DNA of 64,000 bases from Amycolatopsis echigonensis (GCF_014174495.1 NZ_JACJHR010000020.1:62001-126000), one strand, 5' to 3'; positions 36,717 to 45,307 are shown, counted from the stretch's first letter. Notes: a model not told the origin generated them from the letters alone. Translations and numbers: made by a program.

Positions 36717-37840
36717 CCCGGGTCGTGATCGCACCGGACAAGTTCAAGGGAAGCCTGACCGCGGTCGAGGTGACGGAGGCGATCGCGCACGGCGTGCGCG
36801 ATGCGTTGCCGGATGCCGAGATCTCCGCGTGCCCCGTCGCCGACGGCGGCGAAGGGACGCTGGAGGTGCTCGAGAACGCGGGCGGCTCCATGGTGCGGTT
36901 GTCGGTGCGCGGGCCGCTCGCCGAACAGGTCGAGGCTCGGTACGTCCTGCTCGACGGCACGGCCTACGTCGAATCGGCGCGGGCCTGCGGGATCGAGTTC
37001 GTGACGCCGAGCCGGGAAGTCGCGCTGGCCGCGCACACGTGGGGCGTCGGCGAGCTGCTGAACGACGCCCTCGCTCGCGGAGCGCGGCGGCTCGTGTTGA
37101 CCGTCGGCGGCACCGCGAGCACCGACGGCGGTGCCGGGATGCTGGCCGCGCTCGGTGCGGAGGTCGTCGACGCGTCCGGTGCACCGGTCGGTCTGGGCGG
37201 CGGGTCGCTGGCGCAGGTCGCGCGCGTAAATCTGGGTCCCGTGCGGGAACGGCTGGGCGCCGTGCCGGTCGCGGTCGCGACAGACGTGACGAATCCGCTG
37301 CTCGGCGAGAACGGGGCGGCGGCCGTGTTCGGTCCGCAAAAGGGGGCTGGTCCGGAGGACGTGCACGCGCTCGACGAAGCGCTGTCGCACTGGGCTAAGG
37401 CGCTTGTACAGGCTGGCGCGCCCGACGTCTCCGACCTTCCCGGAGCCGGGGCGGGCGGAGGTGTCGCGGCGGGAGCGATCGCGGGACTCGGCGCGACGGT
37501 CGAGTCCGGCTTCGACCTGATTGCCGCCTTGACCGGCGTCGATACCGCGCTGACCGGCGCGGACCTGGTGATCACCGGTGAGGGTTCGCTGGACGAGCAG
37601 TCGCTGTCCGGCAAGGCCCCGGCAGGCATCGCGGCCCGCGCCGGGCGGACGGGTGTCCCGCTGCTGGTGCTCGCCGGACGGATCCAGCTGGACGCGGACG
37701 CGCTGGCCGGGCTGGGAGTCGTGGGCAGCAGCGCGCTGATCGACCACGCGCCGTCGCTGGACTATGCCCGCAGCCACGCCGCGGAACTGCTGCGCGAACG
37801 GGCCTGCGTGCTGGTGCGGGACTGGCTGCGCACTCAGTAA
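36713..37840 (+). CDS. glxK: Glycerate kinase, type I
   Basis: 375 residues from ATG 36713. N-terminal VIAPDKFKGSLTAVEVTEAI and the central VGGTASTDGGAGMLAALGAE and GAGAGGGVAAG segments are family signatures, with ITGEGSLDEQSLSGKAP near the C-terminus. Phosphorylates D-glycerate (class I gives mainly 2-phosphoglycerate), linking the reductase encoded before it to glycolysis. A perfect terminator starts one base after its TAA. Confidence 0.93.
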   Translation: MTRVVIAPDKFKGSLTAVEVTEAIAHGVRDALPDAEISACPVADGGEGTLEVLENAGGSMVRLSVRGPLAEQVEARYVLLDGTAYVESARACGIEFVTPSREVALAAHTWGVGELLNDALARGARRLVLTVGGTASTDGGAGMLAALGAEVVDASGAPVGLGGGSLAQVARVNLGPVRERLGAVPVAVATDVTNPLLGENGAAAVFGPQKGAGPEDVHALDEALSHWAKALVQAGAPDVSDLPGAGAGGGVAAGAIAGLGATVESGFDLIAALTGVDTALTGADLVITGEGSLDEQSLSGKAPAGIAARAGRTGVPLLVLAGRIQLDADALAGLGVVGSSALIDHAPSLDYARSHAAELLRERACVLVRDWLRTQ

Positions 37841-37876
37841 CAGAGCGCTCCCGCGATCGACCGCGGGAGCGCTCTG
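37841..37876 (+). terminator. Terminator after glycerate kinase
   Basis: CAGAGCGCTCCCGCG, loop ATCGAC, CGCGGGAGCGCTCTG: a perfect 15-bp stem starting directly after the stop codon. No T-tract, as is common in actinomycetes. Confidence 0.9.
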
Positions 37877-38071
37877 CACAACAACGCAGCCACCCCGTCA
37901 TCTGGACAACCCGCGTCTTGGGCGGCAGCGCCGCCCCGGGATCGGCCCTGAATCAACTCGCCGGGCCAGGACGCCCCGAGACGTCCGACGGCACCGGCGA
38001 ACGGCACACGGGATCAGCGGACGGATGCCGCCGCGCGGACCCCGTGGCCGGGCGCTTGCTTGCGCCGCCCG

Positions 38072-38377
38072 TCAGGCGGACTGCTGCTGGGGCAGGACGG
38101 CGAAGGCGACGTCGCCGGTGTCGTCCTGCTGAACGTCGAGGACCTTGTCGTCGAGCAGCGCCGCTGCTTGCGGCTCGAGGAAGACCTTCGCCCCGCCGTC
38201 GGCGCCGACGATGCGGTCGCCGTCCTCCGGGGCCGGGGCTACCGACAGCGCCAGCTGGGCACCGTCGCCTTCCATGCTCTGCAGCGCGAAGCGCAGGCCG
38301 CTCTGGTCGGAGTCACTGCCTTGATCAGCGGTCAACGCGGTGATCGCCTCGGCGGCGGCTTCGGTAACGGTCAGCAT
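38072..38377 (-). CDS. HesB/IscA-fold protein without cysteines
   Basis: 101 residues. The A-type Fe-S carrier fold is recognisable (MLTVTEAAAEAITALTADQG, GLRFALQSMEGDGAQLALSV, GAKVFLEPQAAALLDDKVLD), but none of the three metal-binding Cys residues of HesB/IscA is present; the protein has no Cys at all. It cannot hold a cluster in the usual way. Such Cys-less HesB-like proteins occur in actinobacteria with unknown function. Single gene with a GAAGG ribosome site. Confidence 0.75.
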   Translation of the reverse strand: MLTVTEAAAEAITALTADQGSDSDQSGLRFALQSMEGDGAQLALSVAPAPEDGDRIVGADGGAKVFLEPQAAALLDDKVLDVQQDDTGDVAFAVLPQQQSA

Positions 38378-38520
38378 CTTTCGGCCTTCCCTTCGTCGCA
38401 GTCGGATGCGCGCGGTCGGTTGCAGGGTGGTTTTTCACGCTAAAGGCGGCACGACGGTCGCGCAGTGTGAGCGCGAGGCCATTGCCGCGACGGTGGAACC
38501 TGTCACAAATACGTTTGAGA

Positions 38521-38868
38521 TCACGATCTTCGGGCCATGGCCGACCGGATCGCGTCGGCGACCGTGCAGCCGCCGTGGTCGACCCGTTCGCCCTGTGGCG
38601 ACACCGGGGGCCAGCCGGCCCCAGTCGAGTCGAGTGACCCCGGTTCGGCTTCGCCTCCGTTGCCAGACTCGGCGACGGCATCGACCGATCCCTGCTCGCC
38701 GGCCACCGGCGGCCGCACCTCGGGCTCGTCCCCCGCCCGCTGACTCTCCCGGACCTCGCCGGAAGCAGCCGCGCCTCTCGAGCCGGACGCGCGAAACGGG
38801 GCGACCGGAGAGCCGTCAGCACCGGGTGCTTGACTCTCGCGAAGAGTGTCGTCACCGGGATCGCTCAC
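38521..38868 (-). CDS. Small disordered hypothetical protein
   Basis: 115 residues from GTG 38868, chosen because GGGAGG lies directly upstream. Rich in Gly, Ser, Glu, Pro and Ala, so mostly disordered, with a possibly folded C-terminus (VDHGGCTVADAIRSAMARRS). I do not recognise a family. Third-position G/C is good, supporting coding. It lies 143 bases upstream of the HesB-like gene on the same strand and may share its transcript. Confidence 0.45.
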   Translation of the reverse strand: MSDPGDDTLRESQAPGADGSPVAPFRASGSRGAAASGEVRESQRAGDEPEVRPPVAGEQGSVDAVAESGNGGEAEPGSLDSTGAGWPPVSPQGERVDHGGCTVADAIRSAMARRS

Positions 38869-39014
38869 GGGCACCTCCCGAAAGTCCGGTTGTTCGTGGT
38901 GAGCTACCCGAGGCGGCATCGAGTGAAACGGGCCGAACGGCTGTCGTCGGAATCACAGGGTTTCCGACGGCCGGCTAGGGCATCAGCGGGCGAAGCGGAG
39001 CTAGCGTCGGAACT

Positions 39015-40295
39015 ATGACCACCACCCGGTGGAAGCCGCGCGGCCGGATCGGAATCCGTCCCCGGCGCAAAGCCAGCAGCGCCCCAGTCGGTGATGACGC
39101 GCTGCCGGATTTCCGCACGCTCGACGAGCCTTCAAGCGATCGTTCCCCGGGCTTCGATGCGACTGTGGGCCAGCATCGCGCAGCCGACAACGAGCTGGCC
39201 GCGCTCCCCGACGAGATCGACACTCGCCACGACCTCTCCGACGCCGCCGACCGCCGTGGAGAGAATGCCCGTCGCCGCTCAGCGGCAAATCCGAGCGCTG
39301 ACAGCCGGGGAACGACCGATCTGGACGCTGACCAGTTGCCGTCGAAGCCCGAAGGCGGCAGCTCCCGCCGCCCCCTGCCAGCCGACGCAAGCGTCGATCG
39401 CCACGGAACGGCAACTGCCTCTGCACCCTCGCTGCCGCCAGTCCCCCGGGACGGGGCCGTCAGTCACGACCAGCTAAGCGACGCGGACGCGAATCGCCAC
39501 GAATCGGCAACCAGCGACGGCCAGTTGGCACCATCCGAAATCGCCCGTCATCGCTTGAATGCCCCCGCGAACACCCTTCGCCCGCTGCCAGCAACCGGTG
39601 ACGCTGAGCTGTCACGACCGGACGCCACCAGTGGACGCGCCAGTCGCCACTCAACGGCGAATCCGAACGAAGCTCGCCATGAAGCGGCGACCGACCCTGA
39701 GCTGCTGCCGTCGAAGCCCGCCAACAGCACGGCCGCTGTAGCCGCCCACCAGCCACGAGCCGCGACGGATCTGGAAGCCGGACCCGCCCACGACGAGCCC
39801 CACGCGAACCCAGCACCCGTGGACGTCGCCGACAATCAGCCAAACCACTCCGGCGACCGCATTGCCCGCCGCCGCGAAATGGGTGGTCATGCTGCCTGGT
39901 ACCTGGCCGCCGGGGTCGTCACCACCGGGCTGCAGGCCGTCCTCTTCCTCGCCTTCCGTCCGGAAATCGGCGCGCAATGGGCGAATCTCGTCGCGCTCGC
40001 GATCACGACGGTCGGCAACACCGAGTTCCACCGGCGCATCACGTTCGCCGACCGGACCAGCCGCGCGGGCAAGCGGCATCTGCAGGACCTCGTGACCTTC
40101 GCCTTCTACGCCGGCTACGGATCGCTGGTCCTCGCGGCCCTCGACGCCGTGGTCACGCATCCGTCGGCCGGGCAGCAAACCGCCGCACTGCTCGCGGCGA
40201 GCTTCGTCGGCGGGGTCGTCCGGTTCGCCGTTCTGCGATGGTGGGTTTTCGCCCGGGCGCGGCGAACGGACGCGTTACAAGATCACGAACGGTAG
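39015..40295 (+). CDS. GtrA-family membrane protein with a ~290-residue disordered repeat extension
   Basis: 426 residues. Only the last ~135 form the GtrA domain (four hydrophobic spans: HAAWYLAAGVVTTGLQAVLF, WANLVALAITTVGNTEFHRR, FAFYAGYGSLVLAALDAVV, LLAASFVGGVVRFAVLRWWV), usually a helper in moving lipid-linked sugars or building cell-wall arabinogalactan. The first ~290 residues are hydrophilic and low in complexity with a diverged internal duplication: RRSAANPSADSRG then DADQLPSKPEGG, and 124 codons later RHSTANPNEARHE then DPELLPSKPANS. A downstream start giving a normal-sized GtrA is possible, but the frame is open and codon use stays G/C-rich throughout. Confidence 0.75.
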   Translation: MTTTRWKPRGRIGIRPRRKASSAPVGDDALPDFRTLDEPSSDRSPGFDATVGQHRAADNELAALPDEIDTRHDLSDAADRRGENARRRSAANPSADSRGTTDLDADQLPSKPEGGSSRRPLPADASVDRHGTATASAPSLPPVPRDGAVSHDQLSDADANRHESATSDGQLAPSEIARHRLNAPANTLRPLPATGDAELSRPDATSGRASRHSTANPNEARHEAATDPELLPSKPANSTAAVAAHQPRAATDLEAGPAHDEPHANPAPVDVADNQPNHSGDRIARRREMGGHAAWYLAAGVVTTGLQAVLFLAFRPEIGAQWANLVALAITTVGNTEFHRRITFADRTSRAGKRHLQDLVTFAFYAGYGSLVLAALDAVVTHPSAGQQTAALLAASFVGGVVRFAVLRWWVFARARRTDALQDHER

Positions 40296-40620
40296 TGAAA
40301 CCCGTTCTACCCGCAGTGCGACCACTCTCTGTTGCGCTACCCGTCTATCACTCTTCGTGATGCACGAATTCGGACATCCGCACATGCTGCGAGGCCGGAT
40401 TCGTACTGTGCGTCGGCTGGTCTCGTTTGTGTCAAGACCGCTGCTGCTAACGGGGTATTCGTAGTTGAAATGTGGACGGTCGACCTCCGGCCGCTTAAGG
40501 TTACGGAGCGTCGCAACGATCGCAGTGCTCCTCCCGTTCTATCGGAGTACTTGCGACCGCAACATCACAGAGTGTTGACCCCAAGACAGCGACGGTCGCA
40601 GGGTTGCCGGGGAGACGACC
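40296..40620. promoter_or_regulatory. Upstream region of the sigma-factor gene
   Basis: 325 bases, less GC-rich than the surrounding genes, with GGGGAGACGACC as ribosome site for the ATG at 40621. No palindrome, small gene or RNA was recognised. It must carry the sigma gene promoter. Confidence 0.4.
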
Positions 40621-41277
40621 ATGACAGCACCGTCGAAGACGTCCAGTACTGCGGTGTCCGGCGTCGCGGGCTACGTGAGCCCTGCGACGCTGCCCCGGTC
40701 CGGTGGACGCCTGACCAAAGAAGACCTCGACCCGCTCGTACGCGCCGCGGGAAAGGGCGATCAAGCCGCGATCGCCGACCTGTTACACGTGCTCCGCCCC
40801 GTTGTCGCCCGTTACTGCCGGGCCCGGATGGGCGGCCGCGACCTTTCCTATCTCGCCGCCGACGACGTCGCGCAGGACGTCTGCATGGCCGTTCTCAAGG
40901 CCCTTCCCGACTACCAGGACCGCGGCGGTTCGTTCCTCTACCTGGTGCACGCGATCGCGGCCAACAAGGTCGCCGACGCCTATCGCGCCGTCGCGCGCGA
41001 CCGGTCCGAGCCGGTGCCCGAGCTTCCGGAACACCCGCTTTCCGGCGGCAACGAGCCGGAATCGCACGCGCTGCGCCTCGACCTCGGCAGCCGTCTGCAG
41101 GAGCTGCTCACCCGTCTCGCGCCGCTGCAGCAGGAGATCCTGGCGCTGCGCATCGTCGTCGGCCTCAGCGCGAACGAGACGGCGGAAACGCTGGGCATTT
41201 CGGCTGGCAACGTCCGCGTCACGCAGCACCGCGCGCTGTCCAAGCTCCGCGAGATGGTGCGGGGCCAGGACTTCTGA
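40621..41277 (+). CDS. ECF-type RNA polymerase sigma factor, SigD/ShbA-like
   Basis: 218 residues. Sigma region 2 lies at about 40-105 (AIADLLHVLRPVVARYCRAR, DVAQDVCMAVLKALPDYQ) and region 4 at about 155-212 (LAPLQQEILALRIVVGLSANETAETLGISAGNVRVTQHRA). The sequence resembles the SigD/ShbA group of actinobacteria; ShbA drives the principal sigma gene in Streptomyces griseus and SigD works in mycobacterial stationary phase. No anti-sigma gene follows, so control is by its own long upstream region or an unlinked factor. Confidence 0.88.
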   Translation: MTAPSKTSSTAVSGVAGYVSPATLPRSGGRLTKEDLDPLVRAAGKGDQAAIADLLHVLRPVVARYCRARMGGRDLSYLAADDVAQDVCMAVLKALPDYQDRGGSFLYLVHAIAANKVADAYRAVARDRSEPVPELPEHPLSGGNEPESHALRLDLGSRLQELLTRLAPLQQEILALRIVVGLSANETAETLGISAGNVRVTQHRALSKLREMVRGQDF

Positions 41278-41378
41278 GCCGTTTGGTCACTCGAACGGCT
41301 GGAACGCCGCCGCGGAGCGCCGAATAGGTCGACAGGCTCTGTTTCGCACGGCACTCTGGATTCAGCCCGCCGCATCTC

Positions 41379-42209
41379 TCAGCTCAGTTCATACACGCGT
41401 GCCGCCGTGCGCTCGAAGACCTCCAGCCGTTCCGGGTCGCTCAGCACACCGGTCAGCGACACCGCCGCGTCCAGTACGACTTCGTACGCTGCCGCCAGTT
41501 CGCACACTGGCCAGTCGGAGCCGAACATGACCCGGTTCGCGCCGAACGACTCGAAAACGTGGTCTGCGTAGCGGCGCAGATGGTCCACCTGCCATTCGCG
41601 CCAGTCGGCTTCCGTCACCAAGCCGGACAGCTTGCAGTGCACGTTGTCGTGCGCGGCCAGCGAGGCCACGCCATCCGCCCACGGCTGCCATTCGCCGGCT
41701 GCGATGCCAGGTTTCGCGGCGTGGTCCAGCACCAGCCGAAGGTCTGGCAAGCGTTCGGCGACGTGCCGGGCGGCGGCGAGCTGTGCCGGTGCCACGAGCA
41801 GGTCGTAGACGAGGCCCGCCGCGCCGACCGCGGTCAGGCCGCGCAGGATTTCCGGACGCAGCAGCCAATCCGGGTCCGGTTCGTCCTCGACCTGGTGCCG
41901 GATGCCGACCAGCGGACCCAGTTCGCGCAGCCGGGCGAGCTGGTCCGCCACATCCGGTGCGGCGAGGTCGACCCAGCCGACGACACCGGCCACCAGCGGT
42001 TCGGACGCGGCCGTGGCGAGGAACTCCTCGGTTTCCGCCTGGTCCGAGACGGTCTGCACCAGCACGGTGGCATGGACGCCCGCCGCGGTGGTCACCGCGC
42101 GCAGATGGTCGACGGTGTACGGCTTGCGGATCGGGGCCAGCGCGTCGCCGGACATCCACGGGTACTCGCGGCGCGCCGGATCCCACAGGTGATGGTGCGA
42201 GTCGATCAC
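41379..42209 (-). CDS. Amidohydrolase-family L-fucono-1,5-lactonase
   Basis: 276 residues; GTG 42209 overlaps the aldo/keto reductase stop. Amidohydrolase_2 fold: metal site H-x-H in VIDSHHHLWDP, later LVLDHAAKP and MFGSDWPVCE. These enzymes open sugar lactones; with a fucose dehydrogenase next to it, fuconolactone to L-fuconate is the expected step. Rhamnonolactonase belongs to the same family, but the rest of the cluster is fucose-specific. Last gene of the mutarotase-dehydrogenase-lactonase operon. Confidence 0.88.
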   Translation of the reverse strand: MIDSHHHLWDPARREYPWMSGDALAPIRKPYTVDHLRAVTTAAGVHATVLVQTVSDQAETEEFLATAASEPLVAGVVGWVDLAAPDVADQLARLRELGPLVGIRHQVEDEPDPDWLLRPEILRGLTAVGAAGLVYDLLVAPAQLAAARHVAERLPDLRLVLDHAAKPGIAAGEWQPWADGVASLAAHDNVHCKLSGLVTEADWREWQVDHLRRYADHVFESFGANRVMFGSDWPVCELAAAYEVVLDAAVSLTGVLSDPERLEVFERTAARVYELS

Positions 42210-43180
42210 TGGGCTCCTCCGGACACGACGGGGCGGGCGGCCGGCCGCAGCAGGCCGGCGTCGGCGAGGTCGTCCCACAGGACGGCCGGGATATTCGCCG
42301 CTGCCCGGCGAACGTTCAGCGACACCTGCTCGGCGTCGTGCGCGCCGACGACCACCGACACCACGGCCGGATGCGTGCGCGGCAACGCGAGCGCGGCCTC
42401 TGGCAGCGAAACACCGTGTCGCGCACAGATTTCCGCGATCTGCTGCGCTTTTTCCACGAGATCCGCGGGTGCGGTCGCGTAATCGTAAATAGTGCCGGGT
42501 TGTTCTGTGGCGAGGATTCCGCCGTTGAACACCCCACCGGCCACGACGCCGACACCGCGTTCGGCGCACAGCGGCAACAACTCGTCCAACGCCGGCTGGT
42601 TCAGCAAGGTGTAGCGACCGGCCATCAGGACGTGGTCGAGGTCGAACCGGCGCACGAATTCGGCCAGCATCGGCGCCTGGTTCATCCCGGCTCCGATGGC
42701 CCCCACGACGCCCTGCTCCCGCAACTCCAGCAACGCCGGAAACGCGCCCGAAACAGCTTCCTCGAAATGCTCGTCCGGGTCGTGCACGTACACGAGATCG
42801 ATGCGGTCGAGCCCCAGCCGGTTCAGGCTTGATTCCAGCGAACGCACCACCCCGTCGCGACTGAAATCCCAGCGGCGGCGGTAGGTCGCAGGAACGTCGA
42901 AGCCCTGGTCGTCGCGTTCCCCGGGGGCCGCCGCGCGCGGTTCCAGCACTCGTCCGACTTTCGTGGACAGGACGTATTCGGCGCGCGGATACGCCGCCAG
43001 CGCGGCTCCGAGCCTGCGTTCGGACAGTCCCAGCCCATAGTGCGGCGCGGTGTCGAAATAGCGGATTCCCTCGTCCCACGCCCGCCGCACGCTCGCCGCG
43101 GCGATTTCGTCCGGCACCGCGTGGTAGAGGTTGCCCAGTTGCGCGCCGCCGAGTCCCAGCGGAGGAAGGTCCACGGTCAT
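42206..43180 (-). CDS. Aldo/keto reductase, L-fucose (D-threo-aldose) 1-dehydrogenase
   Basis: 324 residues from ATG 43180, overlapping the mutarotase stop (ATGA). Catalytic tetrad of the AKR fold: Asp in YFDTAPHYG, Tyr in HYGLGLSER, Lys in VLSTKVGR and His in LVYVHDPDEH. PLGLGGAQLGNLYHAV is the subgroup N-terminus for D-threo-aldose dehydrogenases. Oxidises L-fucose (pyranose) with NAD(P)+ to L-fuconolactone. The frame is open far upstream through the mutarotase gene but starts here. Confidence 0.88.
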   Translation of the reverse strand: MTVDLPPLGLGGAQLGNLYHAVPDEIAAASVRRAWDEGIRYFDTAPHYGLGLSERRLGAALAAYPRAEYVLSTKVGRVLEPRAAAPGERDDQGFDVPATYRRRWDFSRDGVVRSLESSLNRLGLDRIDLVYVHDPDEHFEEAVSGAFPALLELREQGVVGAIGAGMNQAPMLAEFVRRFDLDHVLMAGRYTLLNQPALDELLPLCAERGVGVVAGGVFNGGILATEQPGTIYDYATAPADLVEKAQQIAEICARHGVSLPEAALALPRTHPAVVSVVVGAHDAEQVSLNVRRAAANIPAVLWDDLADAGLLRPAARPVVSGGAQ

Positions 43181-43509
43181 GCCTCCGCCGGGAGTTGCCA
43201 GACCAGTCCGAGGCCGTGGGCGACGTCGGAACGGTCGAGGTCGAGCAGTTCGTTGATCCGCTTCTGCCATGCGATGTCGGCCGGGTCGTCGGCGAGTTTC
43301 GCACGCATGTCCTCGAAATCGTCCACCTCGACGAAGTGGAACAGGTCGAGCCCGTCGCGCCAGATCCGCCACGACCGCACGCCGGCTCGGCGCAGGGCGG
43401 CGTCCAGGTCCTGCGGGATGACCGCGTGCACCTCCTCGTAGATTTTCTCCATTCCGGGCTTGAGCCGGGTGCGCAAGGCGACCGTTTGCGGCGCCGGGCC
43501 GTGGGTCAT
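43177..43509 (-). CDS. RhaM/FucU-type sugar mutarotase (L-rhamnose mutarotase family)
   Basis: 110 residues. Small alpha/beta barrel-ferredoxin-like family: TVALRTRLKPGMEKIYEEVHA, RRAGVRSWRIWRDGLDLFHFVEVDDFEDM, DIAWQKRINELLDLDR. Interconverts alpha and beta pyranoses so the dehydrogenase always has its anomer. Although named for rhamnose, members occur in fucose operons. First gene of the operon, 74 bases from the divergent GntR gene; a candidate operator is in between. Confidence 0.88.
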   Translation of the reverse strand: MTHGPAPQTVALRTRLKPGMEKIYEEVHAVIPQDLDAALRRAGVRSWRIWRDGLDLFHFVEVDDFEDMRAKLADDPADIAWQKRINELLDLDRSDVAHGLGLVWQLPAEA

Positions 43510-43548
43510 CGTTCCTCCTGACAGGAGTCGTGGCACGCTGTAGGGGGT

Positions 43549-43563
43549 AAACATCCGAGGTCT
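43549..43563. promoter_or_regulatory. Fucose-regulon operator 1
   Basis: AAACATCCGAGGTCT, in the 74-base gap between the mutarotase and GntR genes. It matches the perfect palindrome upstream of the other fucose operon (51841-51855) at 12 of 15 bases. Expected target of the GntR protein encoded here. Confidence 0.6.
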
Positions 43564-43583
43564 CTGCAGGGAGGGCGGTCCCG

Positions 43584-44300
43584 ATGCCCGTCACCGATGT
43601 CGCGATCGACAAGATCAAGGACATGATCATCTCGGGCGAGCTCGCCCCGGGCGACCGGCTCCCCAAGGAGGCCGAGCTCGCGCAGCGGCTGGGGCTTTCC
43701 CGCAGTTCGCTGCGGGAAGCGGTGAAGGCGCTGTGCCTGATCCGGGTGCTGGACGTGCGCCAGGGCGACGGCACGTACGTCACCAGCCTGGAACCGAACC
43801 TGCTGCTCGACGCGATGACCTTCGTCGTCGACTTTCACCGCGACGACACCGTGCTCGATTTCCTTGCCGTGCGGCGGATCCTGGAGCCCGCGGCCACCGC
43901 ACTGGCGGCGCTGCACATGCGCGACGAGGACGTCGCCGAACTCGGCGCGCTGCTCGGTGAGCTGGACGAATCGCCGACCGTCGAGGCGCTCGTCGCCAAC
44001 GATCTGCAGTTCCACCGCAAAATCGCGGACGGCTCGGGCAATCCGGTGCTGTGCTCGCTGCTCGACAGCCTCTCCGGTCCGACCGCGCGAGCCCGGATTT
44101 GGCGCGGCCTCACCCAGGAAGGCGCGGTAGCCCGAACCCGGGAACAACACGCGGCGATCTACGACGCGATCGCCGCGCGGGAACCAGAACTGGCCCGCTC
44201 GTGGGCGACGGTGCACGTCGCCGGAGTGGAACAGTGGCTGCGAAGCACCCTGGTGGAAGACGACACGTCTGGCGATGAGGCCGAGCCCGCTGCTTCCTGA
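43584..44300 (+). CDS. GntR/FadR-family regulator, probable fucose repressor
   Basis: 238 residues. Winged helix at about 5-70 (IDKIKDMIISGELAPGDRLP, LGLSRSSLREAVKAL, QGDGTYVTSLEP) and a C-terminal FCD domain with metal-binding His/Asp positions (NDLQFHRKIADGSGNPVL, REQHAAIYDAIAAREP). Divergent from the mutarotase operon, so it is likely autoregulated and released by a fucose catabolite such as fuconate or 2-keto-3-deoxyfuconate. The inferred regulon is both fucose operons. Confidence 0.88.
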   Translation: MPVTDVAIDKIKDMIISGELAPGDRLPKEAELAQRLGLSRSSLREAVKALCLIRVLDVRQGDGTYVTSLEPNLLLDAMTFVVDFHRDDTVLDFLAVRRILEPAATALAALHMRDEDVAELGALLGELDESPTVEALVANDLQFHRKIADGSGNPVLCSLLDSLSGPTARARIWRGLTQEGAVARTREQHAAIYDAIAAREPELARSWATVHVAGVEQWLRSTLVEDDTSGDEAEPAAS

Positions 44301-44338
44301 TTGGACCGCGGCGTCGGTTCCTGAGCCGCTCCTTGCAG

Positions 44339-44845
44339 TGAAGGGTCCCTTCATTCCTTGCGGGTAGGAGTGAAGGGCCCCTTCGCTGCTATCCGGTTGG
44401 CGCGAGGGGGACTTTCGCGCCTCCACGGCAAGAGTGAGGGGACCCCTCACACCATGGTGGCCGAAGCGAAGGGACCCATCGCGCACCTTTGGCCGGAGCG
44501 AGGAGGACTTTCGCGCAGGCGGCAGGCCGGGCACCGTCAATCTCCGAACCGGAAAAGGTGAACGGACCCGTCGCGCGCGCTCGGACGACGCGGCGGGAAC
44601 TCGTTCGCCGACCTGCGGGATGAAGGGACCGTTCAGTAACTCCGGCTCTGGTGCGGTGAAGGTTTCCCTCACCGCACCGGAAGCAGCGGAGACAGAGGAC
44701 GCGGCGGAAGTCAATGCGGTGCAACTGGGAGTGACGGCACAGGTAAAGGTGGCGGCACGGCCGACTGCAACAACGCGGGCGACGACGGCGGCGCGCCCGG
44801 CGCGGGAAGAGCCGAGAGACTCGAAGTCCATGAGGGGCCCCTTCA
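44339..44845. repeat. Cluster of about ten short palindromes, consensus GTGAAGGG-N-CCCTTCAC
   Basis: Within 507 bases: TGAAGGGTCCCTTCA (44339), TGAAGGGCCCCTTCG (44371), GGCGCGA/TCGCGCC (44399-44421), GTGAGGGGACCCCTCAC (44434-44450, perfect), GCGAAGGGACCCATCGC (44466), GCGAGGAGGACTTTCGC (44497), GTGAACGGACCCGTCGC (44558), TGAAGGGACCGTTCA (44621), GGTGCGGTGA/TCACCGCACC (44650-44678) and TGAGGGGCCCCTTCA (44831). No gene lies here. The family resembles the ends of the 51-base palindromes elsewhere in the window. Confidence 0.8.
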
Positions 44846-45307
44846 CGTACTTCCCCGCCGAACCATGCACCGCACCTGCCATCGAGCCGCCCGGACCAAC
44901 GGCACGAGACAACCGGCCAGGCAACCGGCCAACCACCGAGCCAGCCGGCCAACTACACACCAAGCTCACCGTGCCAACCCCGCCAGCCAGCGAACCAACC
45001 GACGGGGCAGGCACCGAACCAACCGACCAGCCAGCTACCAAGCCGCCCGGACCGATCCTGCGAGGCCAATGGCCAGCCAACGAACCAGCCGACCGGCCAC
45101 CCACCAAGCCAACCGAGGCAACCGCGCCGGACGACCGGCCAACCAGCGAACCAGCCGAGGGGTCAGGCACCGAGCCTGCTGACCGGCCATCCACCAAATC
45201 CACCGGACCGGCCCCGCGAGCCCAACGACCAGCCAGCGAACCAGCCGACCGGCCACTCACCGAGCCCCCGCACCGAGAAGGTCGGATGACCACCGAACCT
45301 CCACCGG
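44846..45307. other. Low-complexity gene-free tail before the fucose permease gene
   Basis: Rest of the 1007-base gap. It is dominated by the words AACCAGCCGACCGGCC and CCACCAAGCC. A 156-base unit occurs about 1.8 times (from 44987 and from 45143). A plus-strand frame of 302 codons (44434-45342) reads as Pro/Thr/Glu-rich and runs into the permease gene; its many CCA, GGA and CGA codons are unlike local genes, so I do not call it a gene. Confidence 0.6.
44987..45265. repeat. Degenerate 156-base tandem repeat
   Basis: Both copies begin AGCGAACCA and share GGGCAGGCACCGA-like, CCACCAA-like and CGAACCAGCCGACCGGCCA blocks in the same order. The 156-base period is divisible by three. Not CRISPR: no conserved short repeats with unique spacers. 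Confidence 0.65.

Noticed and set aside
44987..45265. CRISPR array
   Set aside because: The period is 156 bases and degenerate, without short identical repeats or unique spacers, and there are no cas genes.
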